DNA of 64,000 nucleotides from Sphingobacterium sp. ML3W. Its GTDB lineage: Bacteria > Bacteroidota > Bacteroidia > Sphingobacteriales > Sphingobacteriaceae. The first letter of the stretch is position 1, and each line of letters begins with the position of its first letter. The notes under the pieces were generated by a model, which saw only the letters and a list, made by a program, of their open reading frames with translations, ran no database searches and was not told the DNA's origin. Of this stretch, positions 1 to 7,502 are shown piece after piece. The stretch spans positions 2,108,001-2,172,000 of the forward strand of contig NZ_CP009278.1 in the NCBI RefSeq assembly GCF_000747525.1, given 5' to 3'. Position numbers and translations under genes: made by a program.

Positions 1-819
1 ATAACAGTTTGGTAAAAAAGCAGTTTTCGTGCCAAATTAAAATAGATTTATTTGAACTTCTTTAGTTTAGCTGAAAGTTTTGAATCCAAAGCATTGGAAC
101 ATTAGTGATAAGTTTAACCAACCACTTATCAAAGAATAAATACAAATTAAGATGATGTAATCTTACACTAACTAGCTACAACCAAAACTAAAAAATTCCA
201 ATCAGATTTGCTATTGTTTTCCTGTTGGAGTTAATTGCCCCAATGACGAATGTTGTCTTATATTATTGTACATCCAAACCCCTGGTAGATTACAGCAAAC
301 AGAAGTTAATATATTTAGTTTACTTATTTATGTTTGGATATTGAATAGGGATGGACATAAAATGTTAAGATCAAAGAAAAAATAATACTGAAAGCGGGAA
401 ACACTCCGAATCCACCATCTTGATTGCTCTTCCATTAGGAATAAGATGGTTATTAATTACGGATTTATATAGTATAAATTTTTGCGAACATAATTGAAAG
501 TCAAAATAAATATTTACGGTAAACCGTAATAGAATAAAAGGAGTAGGGTACTCTAATTTTTAAAATATTGAATATCAATCGAGCTAAAAATAATAGTAAA
601 ATTTTACTAATATATTTAGTTTTATTATGTATCTTTGGATATTGAATCAGGGAAGGCACGCTCCAAGATAACTGGTTGCTCAACATTCTGGCGTGCCCGA
701 CCTGTTCAATATTGTTAATTCAAAATAGGGTGGTAGTAGGCTGCGGGTGGTTGTTAAAGTAAAAGCAGTCTAGAAGAACTACCTGTTGGAAATAGGCGAA
801 AAGATAAATAATTATTGCG
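1..819. other. AT-rich non-coding stretch with an imperfect repeat
   Basis: No convincing gene is visible. Two imperfect copies of a roughly 45-bp segment lie at about 306-350 and 606-652. Both carry a TAnnTTTG box (329-336 and 630-637) followed by the shared word GGATATTGAAT, so each copy resembles a Bacteroidota -7 promoter element. Small inverted repeats occur at 106-131 (TGATAAGT/ACTTATCA) and 514-529 (TTACGGT/ACCGTAA). No TTG-like -33 box is well placed, so activity is uncertain. Confidence 0.4.
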
Positions 820-1053
820 ATGTATGTACCATTGACTATCGAAATCTTGAAGGATCTTAAAAGTAAAGGATTCAATATCCTAAAATCCGATAACAGTGTG
901 GACGACGTAATCCAACATTTTGTTCCGACAAAAGTAAACGACTTATGGGAGTTTATGAATGAGTTCAAAAAGGAGTCAGCGACAGTAGTAATCGAGCAGA
1001 TCCTAGATGTACCCGAAGAAGTGTTAGAAGGAAAATTCCTGAGAGTTTTCTAA
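820..1053 (+). CDS. hypothetical protein, 77 aa
   Basis: I do not recognise the family. The protein is soluble and mostly helical, with an acidic C-terminal half, and has no signal peptide or membrane segment. It is followed 31 bp later by another small gene on the same strand, so the two may be co-transcribed. Start is the first ATG of the frame. The opposite strand also carries open frames here, but this frame has balanced, protein-like composition. It could be a small cytoplasmic accessory protein; there is no evidence of function. Confidence 0.5.
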   Translation: MYVPLTIEILKDLKSKGFNILKSDNSVDDVIQHFVPTKVNDLWEFMNEFKKESATVVIEQILDVPEEVLEGKFLRVF

Positions 1054-1084
1054 TTGATGATCGATTAAATTAAAACGACGAAAG

Positions 1085-1324
1085 ATGAAGTTAAAGCAAA
1101 TACACCAAGAATATATACTCATGCATCCTACAGCTGTAAAAACAGGCAAGAGCAGAGCACAGTTATCCTTTAGACAGATTGCAGGCATCCGTGAGTCTGC
1201 CTTTAGCATCTCCCAATTGTTCACGCTAGAGGATGGTGAGCATATCATTAAACAGGGCTTCGCCCGATGGCCAGATATGATAGCAGGGGAGTTGGCGCTG
1301 CTCAAGAAAAGATTGGTAGATTAA
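1085..1324 (+). CDS. hypothetical protein, 79 aa
   Basis: I do not recognise the family. The sequence is basic at its N-terminus and then amphipathic-helical, with no signal peptide and no transmembrane segment. It begins 31 bp after the preceding small gene, preceded by a weak purine-rich stretch (acgaaag). The two short genes probably form one transcript. The overlapping minus-strand frame at 1024-1305 is rejected as a shadow. Confidence 0.5.
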   Translation: MKLKQIHQEYILMHPTAVKTGKSRAQLSFRQIAGIRESAFSISQLFTLEDGEHIIKQGFARWPDMIAGELALLKKRLVD

Positions 1325-1468
1325 GTTCAATAACAATACAAATCCTATTCAGAATTTCCGGCTATTTTTACACTCTGGAAACCATCAAGTAGTCAAGAAA
1401 GTTCAATGTTAATGATATTGTTTTTTTTGTAAATTAGGTCTTGATAAAAACAACTTTGGCAATTCATA

Positions 1469-2008
1469 ATGGATATATTTATAGAAACAGATCGCTTAGT
1501 TTTAAGAGAATTAGACTATTCTGACGAAAATGATTTGTTTGAAATGGACTCTGACCCCGAAGTTCATTTATATATTGAAAATAGTCCCGTTAAATCTATT
1601 GTCGAAATAAGGAAAGTGATTGAAATGCTAAAACAGCAATATGTGGAAAATGGGATTTCTCGTTGGGGTGTTGTTGAACAAATAACTAACGAATGTATTG
1701 GTTGGGCTGGGCTAAAATATTTTAGAGAACCCTTGAATAACCACGTTAATTTCTATGAGCTTGGTTATAGGTTTAAAAGAAAACATTGGGGCAAAGGTTT
1801 TGCGACCGAAGCGTCAACCGCAATACTGAATTATGGGTTTAAAAACCTCAATGCTGATAAAATTTATGCAATAACCGACCCGAAAAATGTAAATTCAAAA
1901 AAGGTGTTAACGAAATTAGGCTTTGACTTGCAAGAAACTTTTGATTATGAAGGCAACCTGACAGATTGGTTTGAATTGAAAAGAGCTAGTTGGGAGAATA
2001 AAAGTTAA
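1469..2008 (+). CDS. GNAT-family N-acetyltransferase (RimJ/RimL-like)
   Basis: This 179-residue protein has the layout of Acetyltransf_3/RimJ-RimL-like GNAT enzymes. It opens with the characteristic ETDRLVLREL strand, followed by an acidic helix. The acetyl-CoA loop (HWGKGFATEAS, about residue 111) and the late helix with NVNSKKVLTKLGF (about residue 148) complete the fold. Such enzymes move an acetyl group from acetyl-CoA to an amine, either a ribosomal protein N-terminus or a small molecule. The acceptor cannot be predicted. Length is normal for the family and no signal peptide is present. The gene stands alone, ended by the hairpin at 2091-2118. Confidence 0.9.
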   Translation: MDIFIETDRLVLRELDYSDENDLFEMDSDPEVHLYIENSPVKSIVEIRKVIEMLKQQYVENGISRWGVVEQITNECIGWAGLKYFREPLNNHVNFYELGYRFKRKHWGKGFATEASTAILNYGFKNLNADKIYAITDPKNVNSKKVLTKLGFDLQETFDYEGNLTDWFELKRASWENKS

Positions 2009-2090
2009 TTCTGCTAATTAATATATGAGAAGGTTACAAAGGGAGTGTATCAGACTTTATTGGCATCCAATAGCATATTGTTATATATTA

Positions 2091-2118
2091 AAAGGGTCTA
2101 ATTCTCATTAGACCCTTT
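2091..2118. terminator. bidirectional rho-independent terminator
   Basis: Perfect 10-bp arms AAAGGGTCTA and TAGACCCTTT enclose an 8-nt loop. It lies downstream of the acetyltransferase gene. The flanks are A/T-rich on both sides. Confidence 0.75.
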
Positions 2119-2459
2119 ATCTTGGCGTTCAACCGCACAGTAATTTTTTGTTTCTTATCGTTTCCTCTTTTTTGTTTCATCATCCAACGATTTTACATGC
2201 TGTCGGATTTATTACTGTACTACGTCATTTATCCTTTTCACTTTCGTACTGAAAGTATGTTTGTTACTGTTTTGTATAATAAGAACACCCGTCGGCTAAA
2301 ATAGTTCAAAAAAATTTAAAATAGGTTCACCTCTTTATTTCCTCCATTCACCGAATTTTTTGTTGAGTTTGTCTAATTGCCATAGGGTAGGTATGGATTA
2401 CACCCTACTTTTGAGTCAACAATTAGAAACAATACTAACATTATAAAAATAAAGACATT
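2119..2459. other. intergenic stretch, no gene seen
   Basis: The short open frame at 2122-2304 has hydrophobic, low-complexity composition and no neighbour support, so I do not call it. The last 100 bases presumably hold the promoter and leader of the secreted protein gene at 2460; I could not identify a clean TAnnTTTG box. Confidence 0.4.
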
Positions 2460-2909
2460 ATGAAAACTTTAGCAAAAACATTCACAGCAGCAGCCTTGAT
2501 TGCAGTATCTACCTTCACTGTGGCAGCAGGCAAACCAGTAGTAAGCAATACAAAAAATGCAGTAGTCAATCTATCTACAGCAGACCTCGCCATCGACCAT
2601 TATGTTGCCGTAATGACAGCAGGGCTGTCAGCAGGAGTAGAGCAATTGTTCGCAGCAGATTTTAATCAAAAAATAAAGGCGTCGGACGATAAGACAAATA
2701 GCCGTTCAGAAGTTATTTCATTCTTGAAAAGACAAAGAGGAGAGCAGTTGAACTGTAAAACGAGTACAACCATATTAGAGGAGTCCAGCGATTATATGGT
2801 GGCTAAAGTGACTAAACAATTTGAAGGATTTACTAAAACCGATCTTGTGACCTTAGTCAATGACGGCGAAACGTGGAAAGTAACGCAATCGATCAATACC
2901 TATAAGTAA
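2460..2909 (+). CDS. secreted NTF2-like (putative lumazine-binding) protein
   Basis: The 149-residue product begins with a Sec signal peptide (basic MKTLAKTF, then an Ala/Val-rich core ending near residue 22). The mature part has the pattern of the NTF2-like 'putative lumazine-binding' family (DUF4440-like cone fold). It shows a helix with 'DLAIDHYVAVMTAGLSAGVEQLF', here given as two adjoining pieces (DLAIDHYVAVM, then TAGLSAGVEQLF), a central helix with SRSEVISFLKRQ, and a C-terminal strand pair ending GETWKVTQSI. These proteins are usually periplasmic and mostly of unknown ligand; no catalytic residues can be assigned. The gene is monocistronic, with a terminator hairpin directly behind it. 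Confidence 0.75.
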   Translation: MKTLAKTFTAAALIAVSTFTVAAGKPVVSNTKNAVVNLSTADLAIDHYVAVMTAGLSAGVEQLFAADFNQKIKASDDKTNSRSEVISFLKRQRGEQLNCKTSTTILEESSDYMVAKVTKQFEGFTKTDLVTLVNDGETWKVTQSINTYK

Positions 2910-2933
2910 TCAACTTTAATCATACGTTTAGTG

Positions 2934-2966
2934 AAGGCCATGTCGTGAGATGTGGCTTTTTTTTAA
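2934..2966 (+). terminator. rho-independent terminator
   Basis: Imperfect stem AAGGCCAT...ATGTGGCTT followed by a run of T. It sits 25 bp behind the NTF2-like gene. Confidence 0.65.
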
Positions 2967-3239
2967 CCTCACAGGGTAGAAAATAGAAAGGTAATTCCAT
3001 ATTCTGTTGCAAATCTGATATTCTTTGCATACCATCCTAGAAGGGGCAAGAAATCTCTAAAAAAATATTACAATAGTATAAAGGATATCTCCAGGGTAAC
3101 AGATTTATTGAGGTTTCAGCGTAAAAATAATACTCTGCTAAACCGTGAGTTTACAATAAAATGATATATTTGAGCCATTATATTATTAATACCTGAGTAT
3201 ACTACCTAACCAAAGAAATATTTTATATCAAAAATTACG
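2967..3239. other. intergenic leader region
   Basis: No gene is visible. A TATATTTG (TAnnTTTG) box lies at 3165-3172, with no clear TTG box at the expected spacing. It could be a second, upstream promoter for the fimbrillin-like pair. Confidence 0.35.
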
Positions 3240-3273
3240 TTGAGACAAACAAATATGTAGTAGTTTATGTTTG
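3240..3273 (+). promoter_or_regulatory. candidate Bacteroidota-type promoter
   Basis: TTG at 3240-3242 and TATGTTTG at 3266-3273 match the -33/-7 layout of Bacteroidota promoters, with a slightly long 23-nt gap. The implied leader to the small gene at 3321 is about 40 nt. Confidence 0.45.
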
Positions 3274-3320
3274 TTTGATATTGTTTAACTAAGGTTTAGA
3301 CCCTTGTAACTAAAATTATT

Positions 3321-3497
3321 ATGAAAAACAAGAAGTTAAATTACGTAGCGCCAAAACTATCCGTTGAGGCAGTGCTGCTAGAGCAAGGCATTGCCGCAGG
3401 TTCGGCAGGTCTAGTCCCTGGAGGACCGGCTGGTTCCAACAATCCTGGAGTGGACGATTTGGATACTGAAACCTCTTCAAAAGACCTCAATTTTTAA
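3321..3497 (+). CDS. small peptide (58 aa) coupled to fimbrillin-like gene
   Basis: This short gene encodes 58 residues: a basic start (MKNKKLNYVAPKLSVEAV), then a Gly/Ala/Pro-rich middle and an acidic end. Bacteroidota fimbrillin and lipoprotein loci often carry short peptides with a K-x-Y-x-x-P-x-x-x-V/E-type start upstream of the main gene. It has no cleavable hydrophobic signal peptide. Its stop is two bases before the next ATG, so translation is probably coupled to that gene. The function is unknown; it might be an export-linked or fimbria-accessory peptide. The tight spacing is the main support that it is real. Confidence 0.65.
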   Translation: MKNKKLNYVAPKLSVEAVLLEQGIAAGSAGLVPGGPAGSNNPGVDDLDTETSSKDLNF

Positions 3498-3499
3498 GG

Positions 3500-5404
3500 A
3501 TGTACAACAGGACTACAATGATAAAAAGAAAAGGAGCAAGGTCCTCTTTTTTTGTAGCGCTGATCATGATTTTGACCATTTTTTCAAACTGTTCCAATAA
3601 AGAAGAGTTAGCGGTTTCACCTGATGGGAATCAAGTAAAATTGGTTGTCCAAGTAGCAGGTATTGCTGATGGTGAAGCCATCGCAACGACAAAAATGAAA
3701 GCGACAAACAGTATTAGTCAAAACGCTACTGTTCCACAGCAGATAAAATTTAAAGATTACAAAGGCGTTGTCAATTCGACTGAAGCATCGATGCATGATA
3801 CCCAGCAATTGGTGTTAAATAATATCGGGACCAATAGCAATCTGAGTGTCGCTAGAAGTGCTAAGCGTGCCGGAGTTATGGTCAACGGTATTAAGTATCG
3901 TATCTTACTGTATAAAAAGTCTGACGGATCTTTCGTTAATTCTGTGGAGGCTACAGCAGGTCAAAGTCTTGAAATTGAAGTTACTCTCGGAGAACAGTAC
4001 CAGTGGTACGCCTATTCCTACAATACCGAAGCAAGTATTGCAGCACCAACCAGTACAGCAACTCCAACAGTGGAAACCCCTATTGATAAGGAACTATTAT
4101 ATGCTTCCGGAGATGTCACTGTGAGTGCTGTAAGTACCGCGCTTCCTATCACTTTTGCACATAAACTCGCACAGGTTTTAGTAGAAGTCAATACCGAGCA
4201 ATTGGGCGGTAATATTGCGACAATAGATGCCAGTTTTATTTCAGATAGCTATTTCAACAAAGGGACATTTAATCTTAAGAGTGGTTCAACAAGTGCTATT
4301 GAGTCTTACACGACCGGTCCTTTGGTATTCACTGACCTTGTAGCAGGATCCAGTAGTATCAAGGTTGCGCGGTTTTATACGGCAGATCCAGCTAATTTGA
4401 GCCAATTTTCGGTCAAAATCAACGCTTTGACTTTCCGACAAACCGCTGGTGGTATTGTTGAGTTAGTTAATCCATTGACCCCTGCTACTATCGCATTTGG
4501 ACCATATACGCCAGCATTAGGAAAAGTATTGCGAGGAGAACTTAGGTTAAGTAAACCGCTTTCACCCCTAAAAATAGTTCATGCGGGTCAAATATACTTT
4601 GGTACTTCTGGTGGGATGCTTGCATCTTATAATTTATTGAAGGATTGGCGTAATTTTGGAATTGCAACAACAAGTCTAGTGAAAACCGATGGGTTTGAAC
4701 ATGTCAATTTGCTGAACGCAGGAGCACTTGCAACGAATTTGAATGCAGCTGAAAAACCTGATATCGTTATACTTGCTTCTGATGATAGATATGCAAATGC
4801 GGCTGACTATACCGCATTATTGACTTATTTACAAGAGGGTGGAGTTGTACTTTTAATGATGGAACCAAGATTATTTGATCAGCCATATTTGCAAAGTTTT
4901 TTTAATGGAGTTTTCAATAATTCACCTATTGTTCTAAACGAAGTTTATACGGATGGAGATGTTCATCAATTGTCCAGTACTAATGACGAAATTTTGAATG
5001 GCGTATTTGGAGATGTAAGAGGTAAGTATTGGGGGTCAAGTACGCAATTTGCGCTGGGTTTAACAGGTATTCCAGCTGGTGCTGTTACGAGCTATTCAAC
5101 AGGTGCACCAGTCAATAGTACAGTTGTGGTACCTGGGGTAACCATGTTCAAGCATAATAGCCTGAATCTTTTTTGGGTAAGCGATATAAGTTTTCTAGGG
5201 AATGACTTACAAAGTGGAACTCCCAGCGTAAATTACTATCCTTTTGCAACGAATGCACAAAATTTCCCGGTAATAAGACCTTTCGGTATGGCTGGGAATG
5301 GACATACAGCAGGGAGTATGGCTGTTAATAATTCGATTGTTTTTGCCAATTTAATGGCTTGGGCGATAGAAAGAGCTACCTTAAATGGAATCAATACACC
5401 TTAA
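3500..5404 (+). CDS. fimbrillin-like lipoprotein with ThuA/GATase-like C-terminal half
   Basis: The 634-residue protein has a lipoprotein signal (hydrophobic core ending in FSNC; Cys near residue 31). Residues of about 30-355 resemble the fimbrillin-like (Mfa1/FimB-type) families. They have a first beta domain with VNGIKYRILLYKKSDG and YQWYAYSYN, then a second with SAVSTALPITFAHKLAQ, a typical two-domain immunoglobulin-like pilin layout. The C-terminal half (about 360-634) looks like a Rossmann-type ThuA/DUF4350-like domain (IVHAGQIYFGTS, PDIVILASDDRYAN, GGVVLLMMEPR), an unusual partner. ATG at 3500 follows the small peptide gene by two bases; the Met at residue 7 is an alternative start. It is likely surface-anchored, but whether it assembles into a fimbria or tip is inference. 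Confidence 0.7.
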   Translation: MYNRTTMIKRKGARSSFFVALIMILTIFSNCSNKEELAVSPDGNQVKLVVQVAGIADGEAIATTKMKATNSISQNATVPQQIKFKDYKGVVNSTEASMHDTQQLVLNNIGTNSNLSVARSAKRAGVMVNGIKYRILLYKKSDGSFVNSVEATAGQSLEIEVTLGEQYQWYAYSYNTEASIAAPTSTATPTVETPIDKELLYASGDVTVSAVSTALPITFAHKLAQVLVEVNTEQLGGNIATIDASFISDSYFNKGTFNLKSGSTSAIESYTTGPLVFTDLVAGSSSIKVARFYTADPANLSQFSVKINALTFRQTAGGIVELVNPLTPATIAFGPYTPALGKVLRGELRLSKPLSPLKIVHAGQIYFGTSGGMLASYNLLKDWRNFGIATTSLVKTDGFEHVNLLNAGALATNLNAAEKPDIVILASDDRYANAADYTALLTYLQEGGVVLLMMEPRLFDQPYLQSFFNGVFNNSPIVLNEVYTDGDVHQLSSTNDEILNGVFGDVRGKYWGSSTQFALGLTGIPAGAVTSYSTGAPVNSTVVVPGVTMFKHNSLNLFWVSDISFLGNDLQSGTPSVNYYPFATNAQNFPVIRPFGMAGNGHTAGSMAVNNSIVFANLMAWAIERATLNGINTP

Positions 5405-5440
5405 TTATTATTCAATCTTATATAGCCATTTGCATCTTGA

Positions 5441-5653
5441 AGTGCACCCAAAAGTTTGGATAAAGTTAATTTAAAAATTTTAAGCGACAAGGGCTCGGTA
5501 CTTTACCGGGCCCTTTGCGCTTTATTTGAGTTTTATTCTCTTATTATTGTAATCTTCAATGTCCTCTTTAAGCTCATCTATCGAAGTATATTTTTTAGTG
5601 TAGAACAATTCTAACTTTAATATGCCGAAGAAATAATTTACAAGCAAACTCAT
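5441..5653 (-). pseudogene. 3' relic of an IS3-family (IS150-like) transposase
   Basis: Read on the minus strand, 5653 to 5522 encodes the typical C-terminus of IS3/IS150 OrfB proteins, including NYFFGILKLELFYTKKY, SIDELKEDIEDY and NNKRIKLK. A stop and a frame change follow before the end of the relic. The end near 5443 (TGCACCCAAAAGTTTGG) resembles an IS terminal repeat. The DDE catalytic region is missing, so this is a dead end-fragment. Confidence 0.65.
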
Positions 5654-5703
5654 CGGCGACGAGGAGTGTACCCAGTTTTATTGAACAAGGTTTGCAATCA
5701 TTA

Positions 5704-6207
5704 CTAGTGACCCTTTATGGATATTTTAATTTCATTACCTGTTTGTAGGCCGCTAATACCTCCACCTAGATATCTGACCGTGTATTGTCCAGATTTAAGG
5801 GAATAGTTTTTTGCAAGGTCGAATACTGTCCTTACACTATCATGTGGAGGTACTTGAATATAGCTTTCCGCAGGAGGGGGCATTACTCGTCTGGCCATTG
5901 CTCCCGTAAATTGCGCTTCGTTCCCTTGTTGGTCAATAATCTCCATATATTTCCCTAACCTGGGCTCAAAGGGTGTTTCCCATTTGCAAAATTGTTGGGC
6001 CGTATCAGCATTGTTTATTACAGTGAAAGATAATTGTACAGAGTCGGCGGTGACATTATTGGCTACCGTTCTTAAATGCGTTTCAAGTTTGGGGGCCTCC
6101 GAGGCTGTTTGTTTAGCTTCATTTGTAGCGGATATTGGTTTTTGGTTTTGACAGCTGACAGAAATAGTAGCTGCAATAAATATTACTAAATAGAATTGAC
6201 GAATCAT
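5704..6207 (-). CDS. lipoprotein with M35-peptidase-type N-terminal beta domain
   Basis: The 167-residue product has a lipoprotein signal peptide (IAATISVSC; Cys at about residue 19). The mature part forms one beta-sandwich-like domain with SVQLSFTVINNADTAQQF, CKWETPFEPR, VPPHDSVRTVFDLAKNY and SGQYTVRYLGG. This pattern resembles the immunoglobulin-like N-terminal domain found before deuterolysin/peptidyl-Lys (M35) metallopeptidases. No HExxH catalytic domain is present, so this is a stand-alone binding or inhibitor-like module. The relation to M35 proteins is by pattern only. The gene is flanked by decayed genes on both sides, and I see no operon partner. Confidence 0.55.
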   Translation of the reverse strand: MIRQFYLVIFIAATISVSCQNQKPISATNEAKQTASEAPKLETHLRTVANNVTADSVQLSFTVINNADTAQQFCKWETPFEPRLGKYMEIIDQQGNEAQFTGAMARRVMPPPAESYIQVPPHDSVRTVFDLAKNYSLKSGQYTVRYLGGGISGLQTGNEIKISIKGH

Positions 6208-6294
6208 ATTTTTTTGAGTATAGGTTATTTAATTAGTATAATTTTTCTAGTTTGTTAAAATCAGTTTGTGTCCGATAGGGGCGGTAGACATTAT

Positions 6295-6594
6295 TTACTT
6301 GATCGAAATCCGTGATACTTCAATCAATTCAGGACCATCTTCCAATGTCCGGGAACTTTTTTACCTATAAGCGAGACTGATTTATTTACATAGTCATTTA
6401 ACTGTACGTTTGAACTTTTCAAAACGTATGTTTTGTTCTCCGCCTTTATCACATGTGTTCATATTGAAAGGTAGTCATTCTAATGGTGTTATTATTCCTG
6501 TCAAGCTGACTGAGGTAATATCCGTAGTATCTTTCATGCTGCTACAGCTTGATAATAAGCCAATGAGAATTGAAAATATCAATATCTTTTTCAT
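6295..6594 (-). pseudogene. decayed small lipoprotein gene
   Basis: On the minus strand the reading starts with a clean lipoprotein signal (MKKILIFSILIGLLSSCSS). It meets an in-frame TGA at 6475-6477, and continues in the same frame to FEKFKRTVK. The message then resumes in another frame as LNDYVNKSVSLIGKKVPG and in a third as LEDGPELIEVSRISIK before a stop at 6295-6297. Read together these give one small OB-fold-like lipoprotein of about 100 residues, broken by one stop and two frameshifts. Confidence 0.6.
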
Positions 6595-6686
6595 AATTTA
6601 TTAAACGATAAAAACCACTCTTATGCTACATCATAGGTAAATGATATTGGAAATATATATCGAGTTTGTTGCTTAGATGGTTAAGT

Positions 6687-6982
6687 TCAACATACCAGTA
6701 CTTTAGCACCAAGTCTAGTTTTCCAAAACTGAGTAACCAGATCATTTCCTGTCTCTTTCTTAAATTGTATAGAGAGCGTTCTTTCTGGGATGTTAACATA
6801 ACCGTTTCTATTACTCGTTCTCGTGCCCTTTATTCGCATTGGCTTTACCATGTGGAATCATGATGCCTTCCCAATTTTGTGCTGGATTGCGAAGTTGCAG
6901 CATCATTTTGGGTCAACCATAAAACTGATATTAATCTTACTTTCACCCAAAGTAGTTTCATTGAAAACTCCGCACAGAAAAT
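6687..6982 (-). pseudogene. degraded unidentified coding region
   Basis: Protein-like stretches appear in successive minus-strand frames: CGVFNETTLGESKINISFMV, then LRNPAQNWEGIMIPHGK, then NGYVNIPERTLSIQFKKE and TQFWKTRLGAKVLVC. The order and joins suggest one gene with frameshifts. The family is not recognised. Its upstream side abuts a solo insertion-sequence end at 6991, which may have truncated it. Confidence 0.4.
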
Positions 6983-6990
6983 TGAAGACA

Positions 6991-7011
6991 TGACCTCCTC
7001 CCAAAAAACTG
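6991..7011. repeat. solo IS407-like terminal sequence
   Basis: TGACCTCCTCCCAAAAAACT followed by G is identical to the transposase-5' end of the IS3-family element at 17848-19065. No further homology continues on either side, so it is a relic end. Confidence 0.6.
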
Positions 7012-7190
7012 CTTTATTTCAATATTTTTAAGGCTTCTAATCCTGCACTCACCAAATTACTTACCACTTTTATTTACGTTTTAACTGTAAATGCTTTTAC
7101 TTAAGTAAGAGAAAATGCCGCTATCTAAGCAGGTAAGTTCGACATAGTATTGTATAGGTTTTTTAAGTTAATGTTAAAGTGTGTTAACCT

Positions 7191-7222
7191 TTTTGTAGTC
7201 AACTCATTGATTGTTAGTTTTG
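7191..7222 (+). promoter_or_regulatory. Bacteroidota-type promoter
   Basis: TTTTG at 7191-7195 and TAGTTTTG at 7215-7222 are separated by 19 nt. This matches the -33/-7 consensus well and lies 31 bp before the ATG at 7254. Confidence 0.6.
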
Positions 7223-7253
7223 AAGAACTCACAGCTTTAACCACACCTGTATT

Positions 7254-7502
7254 ATGAGATTGATAATATTAATATTTCTTGTTTACTTTTCAAATCAGCT
7301 TTTTGCACAACAGGTAATCGGGTTAGTGGTTGACGAAAAGACAAAAAAACCTATTATGAACGCAAGAGTAACGACATCTTCTTACGGCACATTTACTACT
7401 GCAACAGGAGATTTTAGTCTGAATAATGTTCATTTTGGAGATACCGTAACAGTTAACCTTATGGGATACGAATCTTATTATTTCAGGTCAGTAGCGTCCT
7501 AA
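7254..7502 (+). pseudogene. CarboxypepD_reg-like secreted protein, 3' end lost to an IS
   Basis: The frame has a signal peptide ending at FAQ. It continues with the start of a carboxypeptidase-regulatory-like domain (QVIGLVVDEKTKKPIMNARV, FTTATGDFSL, VTVNLMGYESYYF). This is the domain that opens TonB-dependent receptors and the DUF4480-type surface proteins. Coding is cut at about 7494, where the IS4-family element begins; the last residues and stop codon come from IS sequence. Nothing resembling the rest of the gene is visible beyond the element at 8832, so the original size is unknown. A strong promoter is retained. Confidence 0.7.

Noticed and set aside
501..686. 61-residue minus-strand frame in the AT-rich left end
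   Set aside because: Low-complexity hydrophobic composition, no ribosome site, no neighbours. Looks like chance in AT-rich DNA.
2122..2304. 60-residue frame rich in Phe and Leu
   Set aside because: Starts inside the terminator flank and has the composition of random AT-rich sequence.
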